This document shows, one piece after another, positions 47,862 through 59,048 of a stretch of 64,000 nucleotides of DNA (positions are counted from its first letter, which is position 1; each line of letters starts with the position of its first letter). Source of the DNA: Dendrophyllia cribrosa. Taxonomy: Eukaryota > Cnidaria > Anthozoa > Scleractinia > Dendrophylliidae. The notes below the pieces were generated by a model that saw only the letters and a program-made list of their open reading frames with translations, had not been told where the DNA came from and did not search any database. Both the position numbers and the translations under genes were made by a program. The DNA lies in assembly GCA_024195265.1 (NCBI GenBank), contig JAJLRJ010000010.1, positions 3,072,135 through 3,136,134 on the forward strand, given 5' to 3'.

Positions 47862-48587
47862 TTAATAGTCATGCACGACTCCCTTTATTCGTTTGTAGTC
47901 TATCAATGAAATAACGCAGTTTTAGATTATGGTCGCCTACAATTTTGAGGACTATACCGTATTTCCAGTACTAACAGACAGCAAGGATATCTGAATTACA
48001 TATTTAATTTACTTTCGTTGTATGAAATGACAAAAACATAGATCTTATAACAGTCAAATAACTGGATTTATCAAGTACAAATATCTCGCCTGCATAGACT
48101 GGCATCACTTGCAAACTTATTAATATCTTGAACTCTTAATGGGCCATGAATGTCATACTTTCATTACGCACACTAACAACTACCTGTTTATTTTTATCAC
48201 AGAACACAAGTGGACGACGGAATGAATTGTGTACCACAGAAGATAAAAGTAAAATTTATTCTGGACGAACGCCATTTTCAAATATATCCGTGTAGTCAAT
48301 GTATAAATAAAGATCTACTGTCAATGGAATAAAGACCAACAACTGTGCTTGTCACTGCGATAAAATAATTTGCTATTAAATAAAGATGGCTAAAAATTTT
48401 TAAACTTCGGCGAGGTTGTGATCCTGGATTATGTTGAAATGTTACAGATGTCTTCGAAGGCTAAGCAGGATCAAAGTGAAATTCTCACTACCCGTGTTTT
48501 ACTTCAATGATTCTAATTGATGCATAAAGAGTTTTGACAGTTTGTGTACCGAAAGGAACCTTTAATGGTTGTGGAAGCGTCAATCAC

Positions 48588-48608
48588 CCCCCCCCCCCCC
48601 CCCCCCCC
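48588..48608. repeat. poly-C tract upstream of gene M
   Basis: C run of about 20 bases in the position equivalent to the one before gene D. Confidence 0.9.
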
Positions 48609-48947
48609 ATATAATGAGAAGCGGCTAAAGTAATAATACTCTCTTATAGAAACTGCAAAAGTGCGCACATTAGCAGAGACCACAATGCACGCTTAGAATA
48701 GAAATACGTGCGTATAAATTTAGATATGAAAACTAGTGTGCCCCTCATACAAACAATATGAAAGAGGTGACGCATGGAAACAAGCGATTGGCTATTTCCC
48801 TCTGTGTATTTCCTGTTTCGAGCCACAAAGAATAGATATTGTTTCAAGTAGAGCGCACAAACTTAGACGCGTGTGCGTGCGAAGAAACGCGCGAGAGAAT
48901 AACGCAACTGACACTGAAGTAAGCGAGGTTCTCGCAAGCGGCAGCGC

Positions 48948-48955
48948 TATAAATA
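48948..48955 (+). promoter_or_regulatory. TATA box of gene M
   Basis: Sequence tataaata, 38 bases before the start codon, exactly as in gene D. Confidence 0.7.
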
Positions 48956-48985
48956 GACAGCAGTTTACTTTCTAATTTGTTGGAG

Positions 48986-49694
48986 ATGTCTGCAAACCAA
49001 AATAGCGATCCTAATTATACTTTCTTCGAAACAGTCACCGTTGGTAGGACTGGTCTCCTACATCCTGATGTAACAATACTCTACAAATCTCAAAATATGG
49101 GTACGTTTCACAGACATTTTCATTCTAGGTTTACCCTGTTGACTCCTCCAACACACATCATCAAGGGAAAGAACTGTTCAATAGCTTTCATTTGAAAGAT
49201 GACAATGTGGAAGTTCATCCACAGACTCAAAAGTAAGAACTACCTTGTACAGCATAATAAACAGTATCACAAGAACGTTTCCTCAATATCTTTCATTTCA
49301 ATAGCCACGTGATAGCATTTAATCCACAATCTTAGACATTAATACCACAAGTGTAAAAGGAATAAGACTTGGACGATAGAATTCCAATCAACTATGTTCC
49401 GGTTCTCTTTAGAGTTTCAAGTTTCTGGCGGCGTTATAGTCAAGGAAACTCCAACGCCAAACTATCGTGAAATAACGATTGCGGTCAACTACTTGGTGCT
49501 TGGAGTAAAGACTTTTGTAATAAGACGTCGCAATGGAGGAGGTAAACTATTTTAGCAGAGAAATGCTTTGACATTCACATTTCCTAACCACTATAATGTT
49601 ATTTATGTTGTTAACATCCTTCTTTGGTTTTCAAGCATACGAGCCACTCACTCCCGGGTACTGGATAAATGGCCCAAATAAAGTTCCAGTTTAG
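48986..49694 (+). CDS. cluster gene M: diverged copy of D, 100 aa
   Basis: Exon 1 (48986-49100) encodes MSANQNSDPNYTFFETVTVG, loop RTGLLHP, strand DVTILY; donor gtacgt. Exon 2 (49413-49541) reads EFQVSGGVIVKETP to FVIRRRNGGG. Exon 3 (49636-49694) follows a tttcaag acceptor, reads AYEPLTPGYWINGPNKVPV and ends at TAG; the 3' UTR intron starts a few bases later and the terminal exon at 50130, with AATAAA near 50201. The promoter and leader are nearly identical to D but the loop in exon 1 shares almost no residue with D. Confidence 0.87.
49150..49345 (+). repeat. decayed Rep106 units in intron 1 of gene M
   Basis: About 1.8 diverged units at the position equivalent to the repeat in gene D. Confidence 0.8.
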
Positions 49695-50642
49695 AAGCAA
49701 GGTAGGATAGCTTGATTGGTTATTAGTCATAAGCTAGCATAACTGCACTTATATCAACGTGTCACAGGCTCGATGCATCATGTTTGTTTTCATATGACGC
49801 GAACTGAATATCTTAAGCTTGCGCTTGCTTGCTATTTCAACGTGACAAATAGTGGAGCTGAAATATTCGTCTGAAGTGCACACAAATGTCCGTTATTTCC
49901 CACACTAATAGATAGAAAATGACTGTCTAAGTATAAAAAGAAAGGCTATTTGCGATTTACGAAAAAAAAAATGATTTACTGAACTACTGAACAGGTACGG
50001 TTTCTCAAATGCTAAGATATAGTCTGAAATGTCACCAGTGAACATCTCATGGGTGTCTTCGACAGTAAAAAGACTATGGATTGTCATTTCCAGTACGCGC
50101 ACAAACAACAATTGTTTATTTTATCTTAGAATGTATGCAGACAACAGAATGTCTCGCACGCCACAGTAGAAGAACATGCCACGAATATAGCAGCAAGAAA
50201 AATAAATCGATGTAGTTGTGCACATTGATACAGATTTCCTTGTATTCAATACATTAAACATTTATCTTTAAAATTCAAACTGTTCCTGTCACTTTGTAAT
50301 ACGATTTATGACAAAGTAACTCGCGAATAATACAAGACGGCTTGTTTTGATTAAACCGAAAATTTCATTTCCAGTGTTTTGCCTAGATCATTATAAATCA
50401 AGTGTAACTGTTTTGACAGTTCATGTCAAATATAGCGGCTAAAAATAATCTCTTACGAAACGCACAAAAGTGGCACATTAACACAAGCCACGCCGCGCGG
50501 ATAAAAATAAAATTATATCCGTGTAAACAATACGATACGGCTACAGTGGTAAGCGACGTGCGCGGTTATTTCTGTTCCAGAGCGGCAAACAAAACATCAA
50601 GGATAAACTAGCTTCTTAATAATACACGACTGAAAAAAAAAA

Positions 50643-53025
50643 ATGGGTGATGGATTTAACCCAGATGAGCCAGGATACGCTAAATATTGTGAAGTTATCC
50701 AAATAGGAATCGAAGACAACACTGCTGAGGTGACGCTCTTTTATACTCCAGAAAGAGGTCGGTTTTAGTTTATTTTTATTGCCTATTTTATGTACGACGA
50801 TTGTGAGATGATATAGCCGATATATGAGATGGAGTTTCTTTCCTATCTGTAGAATTTCAAATCTCCAATGGTTATGTGTCTGAAAACAAAGATGAGAGTA
50901 ATTGTGGAAGACGATATCGCAGACTGAAGCTTGTTACTTCGAAGGCAAACGTCATAGATATCAGGAGATATTATGACAATGGAGGTACGTCTTGATGATC
51001 AAAATAGTAAAGCCTTTTCCACAAGCACACAAGCTAAAACGAGAGAAACGAGAGAAACAAATTCCAAATTTTAATTTTTAAGATAATACCGAAAACGCGA
51101 ACAAAACCACAGGAAAGTGCTGCTTTGAATCTTTCATTTGAATGGCCACACTTTAGGATTTCATCTACAGATTCACCTTGTACAGCATAATAAACAGTGC
51201 TACAGGAAAGTACTGCTCAGTAGCTTTCATTTGAATTGTCACACTGTAGGATTTCATCCACAGACTTAAAAGTTAGAACCACCTTGTACAGCATAATAAA
51301 CAGTACCACAGGAAAGTACTGCTCAATAGCTTTCATTTGAATGGTCACACTTAATGATTTCATCCACAGAAAAGTTAGAACCACCTTGTAAAGCATAGTA
51401 CTGCTCAATAGCTTTCATTTGAATGGTCACACTTTAGGATTTTATCCACAGACTCAAAAGTTAGAACCACCTCGTACAGCATAATAAACAGTACCACAGG
51501 AAAGTACTGCTCAATAGCTTTCATTTGTATGGTCACACTTTAGGATTTCATCCACAGACGCAAAAGTTAGAACTACCTTGTACAGCATAATAAACAGTAC
51601 CACAGGAAAGTACTGCTCAGTAGCTTTCATTTCAATGGTCACACTTTAGAATTTTATCCACAGACGCAAAAGTTAGAACCACCTTGTACAGCATAATAAA
51701 CAGTACCACAGGAAAGTACTGCTCAGTAGCTTTCATTTGAATGGTCACACTTTAGGATTTTATCCACAGACTCAAAAGTTAGAATCACCTTGTACAGCAT
51801 AATAAACAGTACCACAGGAAAGTACTGCTCAGTAGCTTTCATTTGAATGGTCACACTTTAGGATTTTATCCACAGACTCAAAAGTTAGAATCACCTTGTA
51901 CAGCATAATAAACAGTACCACAGGAAAGTACTGCTCAATAGCTTTCATTTGAATGGTCACACTTTAGGATTTTATCCACAGACTCAAAAGTTAGAACCAC
52001 CTTGTACAGCATAATAAACAGTACCACAGGAAAATACTGCTCAATAGCTTTCATTTGAATGGTCACACTTTAGGATTTTATCCACAGACTCAAAAGTTAG
52101 AACCACCTTGTACAGCATAATAAACAGTACCACAGGAAAGTACTGCTCGGTAGCTTTCATTTGAATGGTTACACTTTAAGATTTTATCCACAGACTCAAA
52201 AGTTAGAACGACCTTGTACAGCATAATAAACAGTGCCACAAAAAAGTACGGCTCAATACCTTTCATTTGAATGGTCACACTTAATGATTTCATCCACAGA
52301 AAAGTTAGAACCACCTTGTAAAGCATAGTACTGCTCAATAGCTTTCATTTGAATGGTCACACTTTAGGATTTTATCCACAGACTCAAAAGTTAGAACCAC
52401 CTCGTACAGCATAATAAACAGTGCCACAGGAAAGTACAGCTCGGTAGCTTTCATTTGAATGGTCAAACTTTAGGATTTCATTCACAGACTCAAAAGCTAG
52501 AACCACCTTGTACAGCATAATAAACAGTACCACAGGAAAGTACTGCTCAATAGCTTTCATTTGTATGGTCACACTTTAGGATTTCATCCACAGACTCAAA
52601 AGTTAGAACCACCTTGTACAGCATAATAAACAGTACCACAGGAAAGTACTGCTCAGTAGCTTTCATTTCAATGGTCACACTTTAGGATTTTATCCACAAA
52701 CTCAAACGTTAGAACCACCTTGTACAGCATAATAAATAGTACCACAGGAAAGTACTGCTCAATAGCTTTCATTTGAATGGTCACACTTTAGGATTTCATC
52801 CACAGACTCAAAAGTTAGAACCACCTTGTACAGCATAATAAACAGTACCACAGGAAAGTACTGCTCAATAGCTTTCATTTGAATGGTCACACTTTAGGAT
52901 TTTATCCACAAACTCAAAAGTTAAAACCACCTTGTACAGCATAATGTACAAGTACATTAGGTTCATGTACCTATCCAAATTTAATATTTTTAACAGTGAT
53001 TTTATTCAAATTTCAATTTTCTATA

Positions 53026-53062
<37 letters not shown>

Positions 53063-53108
53063 TATAATTTTCTATATAATATATATATATATATAATATA
53101 TATACAAT

Positions 53109-53140
<32 letters not shown>

Positions 53141-53465
53141 TTTAAAGTATTTTGTAGTGTCGATCACTTTTTTTATCATAAGCCCTTGGGCTCGGGAGAT
53201 TGGGCAACCACTTCCTATGAAAACGACGTTAAATAAACTGTTACTGTTACTATAATAAACAACACCACAGGAAAGTACTACTCAATATCTTTCATATGGA
53301 TCGTAACCCTTAAAAGTTAGAACCACATTACACAACCCAAGGTTTGACTTCTATTTCAGACCCAAGTGTGTGTTTGTTATAACTGCTAATATAATACACA
53401 AACTAATGTTTGTTACAGGATATATAGGGACCTCTTGGTTGACATGGGTAAATCGCCGCCAATAA
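50643..53465 (+). CDS. cluster gene N: hybrid (exons 1-2 E-type, exon 3 G/H-type), 97 aa
   Basis: Exon 1 (50643-50757) and exon 2 (50853-50984) are copies of gene E: one codon shorter near the start, one residue change (IEDN for IEDD), otherwise silent differences. Exon 3 (53419-53465) reads GYIGTSWLTWVNRRQ and ends at TAA; it belongs to the SWFTW subfamily and bears no resemblance to the E exon 3. The right end of intron 2 (from about 53310, acacaacccaaggtttgac) is also G/H-type, while the left end is E-type. Phase 1 on both sides keeps the frame. Intron 2 is 2.4 kb, almost all Rep106 and TA repeats. The 3' UTR intron contains a foldback element; the terminal exon begins at 54276, AATAAA near 54399. 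Exon 3 is the most diverged of its type. Confidence 0.85.
51100..52945 (+). repeat. large Rep106 array, about 17 units in intron 2 of gene N
   Basis: Plus orientation. A deletion variant (cttaatgatttcatccacag followed by a shortened unit with aaagcatagtactgctc) occurs at 51350 and again at 52280, showing a higher-order duplication of 930 bp inside the array. The longest Rep106 array in the window and the site of the E-to-G/H switch. Confidence 0.95.
53028..53145. repeat. TA dinucleotide microsatellite
   Basis: Interrupted (TA)n with several ttttctataatt islands, between the Rep106 array and exon 3 of gene N. Confidence 0.92.
53250..53330 (+). repeat. terminal decayed Rep106 unit of gene N intron 2
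   Basis: Partial unit next to the G/H-type end of the intron. Confidence 0.85.
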
Positions 53466-53632
53466 ATAAGGTAAGAAATTGAAACACAATATATCTGTCA
53501 ATGAATATCCTATATAAATTTGTACCGCGCAGTTTCTATAAAAATATTCAACTGCGCCTTACAATAAGATATTAATATTAAAAGATAAAATAGGATAAAA
53601 TAGGACTTAAAAATTACAATTCCTCTTTGCGG

Positions 53633-53880
53633 TAAAAGACCATTTTACAGTTTCTACTTAGTAACCTGGTCTTTGTGTGGAAATGAGGCTGAAGTTGACC
53701 TTGTTTTGATAAAAACCATTCTCCTTTTCATATGTAAATCATGTTGTTCTTATGCTAACTAATAAACCATGATTTACATATGAAAAGCAGAAAGGTTTGT
53801 ATCAAAACAAAGTGAACTCCAGCCTCACTTTCACGCAAAGGCCAGGGTACTGAGCACACAACTGGAAAATGGTCTATTAG
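53633..53880. mobile_element. foldback element in the gene N 3' UTR intron
   Basis: Inverted arms of roughly 110 bp, agaccattttacagt on the left and actggaaaatggtct on the right, with cttttcatatgtaaatcatg pairing near the centre. Non-coding MITE. Confidence 0.78.
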
Positions 53881-54597
53881 TAAAGCCTTCAGAAACAAAT
53901 ACAGCTACGGGGAAATATTTCAGCCCTTCTTTGCGTAGGTTTATTTAAAAACCTGAAAACCTAAATAGTCGTGCACGACTCTCTTTATGTAAAATTATCG
54001 ATAAAATAACGCAGGTTTAGATTATGGGTCGCCTTCAACTTTGAGAACTAATTTTTAACACAGAAAACTTAATCTAGACAAACAAGTTGATACGAAGTGA
54101 GAGGCATACCACGTTTATTAAATGCGGAGTGTATTTGTCTAAAGCGCAGGCGCGTGTACATTGCACGAGTTACACGCTAAGGATCAAACCTAGTTGACGG
54201 TTCGCGCTATTAATAACAATTCTGCCATAGGAAAAATGTCTACTGTAATTAACCACAAGCTTTTTTTTCTGACAGCGACATTAATACATTTGTCAAGGAC
54301 CACCTTTGTTTTCAAGACCAAGTTGCAAGAAAGCTTTAAGAAGGCCAATGCAACTGATTCAAGTGGTTCACTGATGTAACATTTTATGTGTGTTTCAAAT
54401 AAAACTGAATTCAAAGTTTTCAACCAAGTGTCTTCATTTCTCTTATCGACACGATACAAAACAACTTTCAAACACTAATTAGGTAGTTAAGTGCCCATTA
54501 CAGCTGAGCGAGGTTACATAGCTGTAGACGTGAAAGCTAACCCCCTTTCTAACTTATTCTCGATAACTCTAAAATAACGCGCTCAACAGAAACTGAA

Positions 54598-54800
54598 CTG
54601 TTTAAAATCGGTTCTCTCCCTTGCTGTTACTCCACCTATCGAATTTCAATGAAGCCCCATGCGTCTCACAAAAGACGCAATATGAACAAAACTTAGCTCA
54701 GCGAAGCAACTTTTTGAAGCGATCATACACGTAGTGCGGCAGTGGTGCGGCAGCGGGTGTTAAGCATCGCCTTCCTAACGCACAAACACGTAACTTAAAG
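54598..54800 (+). promoter_or_regulatory. orphan promoter, J-like, gene missing
   Basis: The module (aaaatcggttctctccctt, then gaatttcaatgaag) and the following leader (agcgaagcaactttttgaag ... aaagtcgtactaaatccga) match the region before gene J up to about 15-20 bases before its start codon. There the homology breaks and the sequence continues with what normally lies beyond a poly(A) site (caagtgtttgtatataccttg). No exon of the family is found before the next promoter at 54973. Confidence 0.65.
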
Positions 54801-54972
54801 TCGTACTAAATCCGAAATTCAAAAATACCAAGTGTTTGTATATACCTTGTACACAAAATGCTACATGATAAATGATTATGCTGGAAAAGAGCGAAAGAGG
54901 ACCAGCAGAGACGGAAGGCTTGATCCAATTCGATAACATACAAACAAGCGCGCCCATACAAGAGACACTAAG

Positions 54973-55027
54973 CTGTTCAAAATTGGTTTTCTCCCTGGCT
55001 ATTACTCCGCCTACCGAATTCTAATGA
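54973..55027 (+). promoter_or_regulatory. conserved promoter module of gene O
   Basis: ctgttcaaaattggttttct with actccgcctaccgaattcta; about 199 bp before the ATG. Confidence 0.7.
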
Positions 55028-55171
55028 AACCATGTATGTGTGACAAGACGCAAATTAAAAAAATGAAACGGTTTTTGGTTTAGCTCTCAACTAGTGGCGA
55101 TAAAAACTATATCCTTGAAATTCTTATCGGAGAATCAGTTCTCTAGCATTACCTTCATAACGCGCATAAAG

Positions 55172-56162
55172 ATGACAACTTTCGAGAATGAGGAACCTTT
55201 AAATCACTACATAGAAATAGTGGATGTAGGCACACGGTTCAGTTCAACAGCGGATGTAACGATAACATTCATGCCTAGATCAGGTCAGTTTCCATCGAAG
55301 TTTCGCGTTGCAGCCAAAGAATTTCAAAACAACGTCATTTTACCAAAGAGTCTTACATTAATACAAACTCCTGTTTAGACTGCAAAGTGAAGAAGAATGC
55401 GGGAAGAATAACAAGCATCAAGACAACCATAAAAATTGAATCAGAGAGTGGAAGAACTTTCAAGATTACCCGTAACCCAAACGGAGGTAAATGCAGTTGT
55501 CCCATAGGCCGCTTCGAAAAATACCATAAGACTCTTTAAAGTGCAGGTTTGGGTGGTGCTTGATGTAAGCCTGATTTTTTCAATTTCTTTTGTTTTCAGC
55601 ACGAACTGCACGTGCTATGCTTCAACTTCTTGGCAATTTGCACATTGTATACGAACACACAAGTCAATGCTACATCCTAGCGTTCCTACATGTACTCTGA
55701 ATTCCATTGTGCCATTATAACAAAGGAGACTTGAATAATTACCCCGGTGAGGCTGAGCATGCACATAAAAGATTATTATGGTATTTTTCGAAGTGGCCTA
55801 TGCTTAAACACTGTTTTGGTTTGTTAATTCCTTCTTGATTTTAAGTAGCCTAGAAAGTAAGAGCGATGAAAATGTCCCTTAAAACGTTTATCCATACTTC
55901 GTGATTATTCCGACTCATTCAACACGTCTTGATCGAATGCACATAACCCCACGCTACTGTTTAAATGTTTCGATCTATATTTTGACAGTGTTTAATTGAC
56001 GATAACCCCTTAACAGCAGGAGCTGGACCATCTTTATTCGAACTAACGGCGAAAAACAACGGATAAACAAATGAATGTACTGTAAAAAACACCAATGGTT
56101 ATTTTATTGTTACAGTCTACAAGGCGAAATCTTGGTTCACGTGGGTAAACCGCCGCCAATAA
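55172..56162 (+). CDS. cluster gene O: unrecognised small protein, 88 aa
   Basis: Exon 1 (55172-55283) encodes MTTFENEEPLNHYIEIVDVG, loop TRFSSTA, strand DVTITF; donor gtcagt. Exon 2 (55379-55486) reads DCKVKKNAGRITS to FKITRNPNGG; donor gtaaat. Exon 3 (56116-56162) reads VYKAKSWFTWVNRRQ and ends at TAA; the UTR intron starts five bases later; terminal exon from 56659 with AATAAA near 56776. No Rep106 in its introns. A broken relative of its first exon is the stub at 40389. A good model member for the SWFTW subfamily. Confidence 0.87.
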
Positions 56163-56958
56163 ATGAGGTAAGAAACGAAAATATAATGAATTGTCTATGA
56201 ATATCCTTTATACATATCCGGCGTTATCCAAATTCACGGCCTCCATAAAAATAATAGAAGATATTGAACTCACAATCCAGCCCTTAGCTCCTTGTAATTT
56301 GTTAAACATTGACAAATGAACAATGCCATGTGGAAGTGCAACCTCCTTTGCGAAGTATTATTTCAAAGCCCTGGCTACATTTTCGAGTGTGACTTTCTTT
56401 GTTTCATGGCAGGCTGCCGATGAATTGCCTAAATTCACTTTACGGCCGCCTACAGTTTTCAGACATATTTTAAGACTAAACCAAGACTAACAGGTTACCG
56501 AAAAGTGAAAGGCTTGGAGTGAAAATACATAATGTATTTGTATACCTTGCCGAGATACAGGCTATGGGTGAAATTAAGACTACTGTCCGTACTATCAAAA
56601 AAACAACCATGCCGATGGGTAGATGAGCATTAACAGAAACCTTTTTCTTTTCTGACAGAACCACATAAATCAAAGAGAAAGATGACCTCAGCTCTATGAC
56701 CAGGCTGTAAAAACCTTCATGGAAAACGCGGCTTCTTGAGGAGTTAAAAGATGTTACAACTCTGTGTTTTATTATAATAAAATTTTCCAAACTTTCATCT
56801 TTGTGTCTGTATAATTCAGTATAAGTAATGCTACATAACTAATGATCAATGACAAGGTAATAAAAAAGATGCTGTATAAAGGGACTAGGAGAAACCTTCG
56901 TAACACAAACTTTGACGCTGTCGTTAACTCATAAAATAAAGCACCCAGAGAGACTGGA

Positions 56959-57012
56959 CTCTTCAAAATCGGTTTTCTCCCTAGCTGTAACTCCGCCTAC
57001 TGAATTTCAATG
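56959..57012 (+). promoter_or_regulatory. conserved promoter module of gene P
   Basis: ttcaaaatcggttttctccc with aactccgcctactgaatttc; about 240 bp before the ATG. Confidence 0.7.
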
Positions 57013-57198
57013 AAAGTCTGACGCAACTTCAAAGAAACAAAAATTCGCTAGCGAAGCAACTTTTTTTGCAAACCTATTAACTTGTGGTGGTGCAATAACA
57101 GCTATTTCTTTAAAATTCTCACCGGAGAAGAAGCTCCTTCGCTTTCTTTCTTAGCGCACAAAATACAGCTCGGCTTATTTACCAAAACACAGAAAAAG

Positions 57199-57955
57199 AT
57201 GTCATTTCTTCAGACGCTTGATCCTTTCTACTACACCTCCGAGGAAGTTGTGGACATTCGCAGTTTATACTCAAATCGGAAAGTAACACTTATTTACAAC
57301 CCTTCATCAGGTCAGTTCTCATCAGAGATTTTTTTACGCATCCAGACGACTTCTTGTTATTTACTCTTCATCTCAATTCTGTTTAGGTTTCCGCGTTCAG
57401 AATGGAAGAATAACAGACATTAGGGGAAGTAAGATAACAATTGTGTCGGGGAATGAAACTTTCACCATCACTTGTCGCAACGGAGGTAAATATAGTAACA
57501 GCAAAAGAGCTACGACACGGCTGTATTTATTATTTTTTTGCTTGTATTTTTCCAATACGAGCTCTAAATTTAAAACCGTACATGGACTATTTCTTCTGTG
57601 ACGAAATCTCAGTTAAAGAATAAGTCATCAAGTCACTCTCTTCGCAGCCGCTTACATTATGTGCAAAATTAACTCCCTGCAATACTCTATAATATTGTAG
57701 TAGTTCTTTCATACGGTTGTCTCATTTCAAAGCATTAAATGAAGGTATCATTAGATTGTGAGGCTGGCTTATATCTAACTGAAACATGGCGCAAAAAAAA
57801 AAAATAGCACAGCCAAAATTCATCTTAACCATCCTTGTCGAGTTTTACAAGGAAGGGTAAACTAATTACTGTATCGTTCAAATCACCCCTGGCTATTTTA
57901 TATTACAGTGTATGAGTCGAACTGTTGGTGGCATCAGGTAACCCCCCGACGTTAG
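57199..57955 (+). CDS. cluster gene P: unrecognised small protein, 85 aa
   Basis: Exon 1 (57199-57310) encodes MSFLQTLDPFYYTSEEVVDI..., loop RSLYSNR, strand KVTLIY; donor gtcagt. Exon 2 (57387-57485) reads GFRVQNGRITDIR to FTITCRNGG; donor gtaaat. Exon 3 (57909-57955) reads VYESNCWWHQVTPRR and ends at TAG; the UTR intron starts at 57979; terminal exon from 58508, AATAAA near 58627. The WWHQV ending replaces SWFTWV. An upstream ATG at 57082 is in frame and would add about 39 residues, but family alignment favours 57199. Confidence 0.86.
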
Positions 57956-58808
57956 AAAGCCGGATTCCATCGAACAAGGTGAGAGATAGAGAAACATAGC
58001 AGATTGTTTATCAATGTCTTTATACTCCCGTCTGTCTGTCTATGAATATCCTTTCTACATATCCGGCGTTATCCAAATTCAAGGCCTCCATGAAAATAAT
58101 AGAAGATATTAAACTCTTGTTTTACCCCTTCGCTCCTTGTAATTTGTAAAACATTGACAACTAAACAATGCCATGTGGAAGTGCGTCCTCCTTTGCGAAG
58201 TATTATTTCAAAGCCCTGGCTACATTTTCGAGTGTGACTTTCTTTGTTTCATGGCAGGCTGCCGATGAATTGCCTAAATTCACTTTACGGCCGCCTACAG
58301 TTTTCAGACTTATTTTAAGACTAAACCAAGACTAACAGGTTTCCGAAAAGTGAAAGGCTTAAAACATGAGAAAATACAGAATGTATTTATGTACCTTGCC
58401 GAGATACAGGCTATGGGTGAAATTAAGACTACTGTCCGTGCTATCAGAAAAACAACCTTGCCGATGGGTAGATGAGCATTAACAGAAACCTTTTTCTTTT
58501 CTGACAGAACCACATAAATCACAGAGAAAGACGACCTTAGCTCTCATGACCAGGCTGTAAAAACCTTCATGGAAAACGCGGCTTCTTGAGGAGTTAAAAG
58601 ATGTTACAACACTGTGTTTTATTATAATAAAATTTTCCAAACTTTCATCTTTGTGTCTGTATAATTCAGTATAAGTAATGCTACATAACTAATGATCAAT
58701 GACAAGGTAATAAAAAATATGCTGTATAAAGGGACTAGGAGGAACCTTCGTAACACAAACTTTGACGCTGTCGTTAACTCATAAAATAAAGCACCCAGAG
58801 ACACTGGA

Positions 58809-58862
58809 CTCTTCAAAATCGGTTTTCTCCCTAGCTGTAACTCCGCCTACTGAATTTCAATG
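58809..58862 (+). promoter_or_regulatory. conserved promoter module of gene Q
   Basis: Identical to the gene P module over the core; about 240 bp before the ATG. Confidence 0.7.
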
Positions 58863-59048
58863 AAAGTCTGACGCAACTTCAAAGAAACAAAAATTCGCTA
58901 GCGAAGCAACTTTTTTTGCAAACCTATTAACTTGTGGTGGTGCAATAACAGCTATTTCTTTAAAATTCTCACCGGAGAAGAAGCTCCTTCGCTTTCTTTC
59001 TTAGCGCACAAAATACAGCTCGGCTTATTTACCAAAATACAGAAAAAG

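Larger units (their letters stand above)
47957..51090 (+). repeat. segmental duplication, right copy (C tail - M - N)
   Basis: Partner of 29700-33090. The left edge joins I-type 3' UTR intron sequence to C-type 3' UTR intron sequence at about 47955. Confidence 0.85.
56200..58010 (+). repeat. 1.85-kb tandem duplication, left copy (gene P unit)
   Basis: Direct tandem duplicate of 58050-59860 with an offset of 1850 bp. It includes the terminal exon of the preceding gene, the promoter module and a complete gene. Non-coding parts are nearly identical. Confidence 0.9.

Noticed and set aside
52090..52572. Minus-strand frames reading FPVVLFIMLYKVVLTFESVD, found in many Rep106 copies
   Set aside because: The hydrophobic peptide recurs wherever Rep106 does, but the 106-bp unit shifts frame each time, copies carry stops and the repeats lie in introns of plus-strand genes. 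No sign of selection on the peptide.
56476..58816. Minus-strand hydrophobic frames repeated upstream of P and Q
   Set aside because: They run antisense over the terminal exon and promoter of plus-strand genes and are duplicated only because the region is; no splice or start support.
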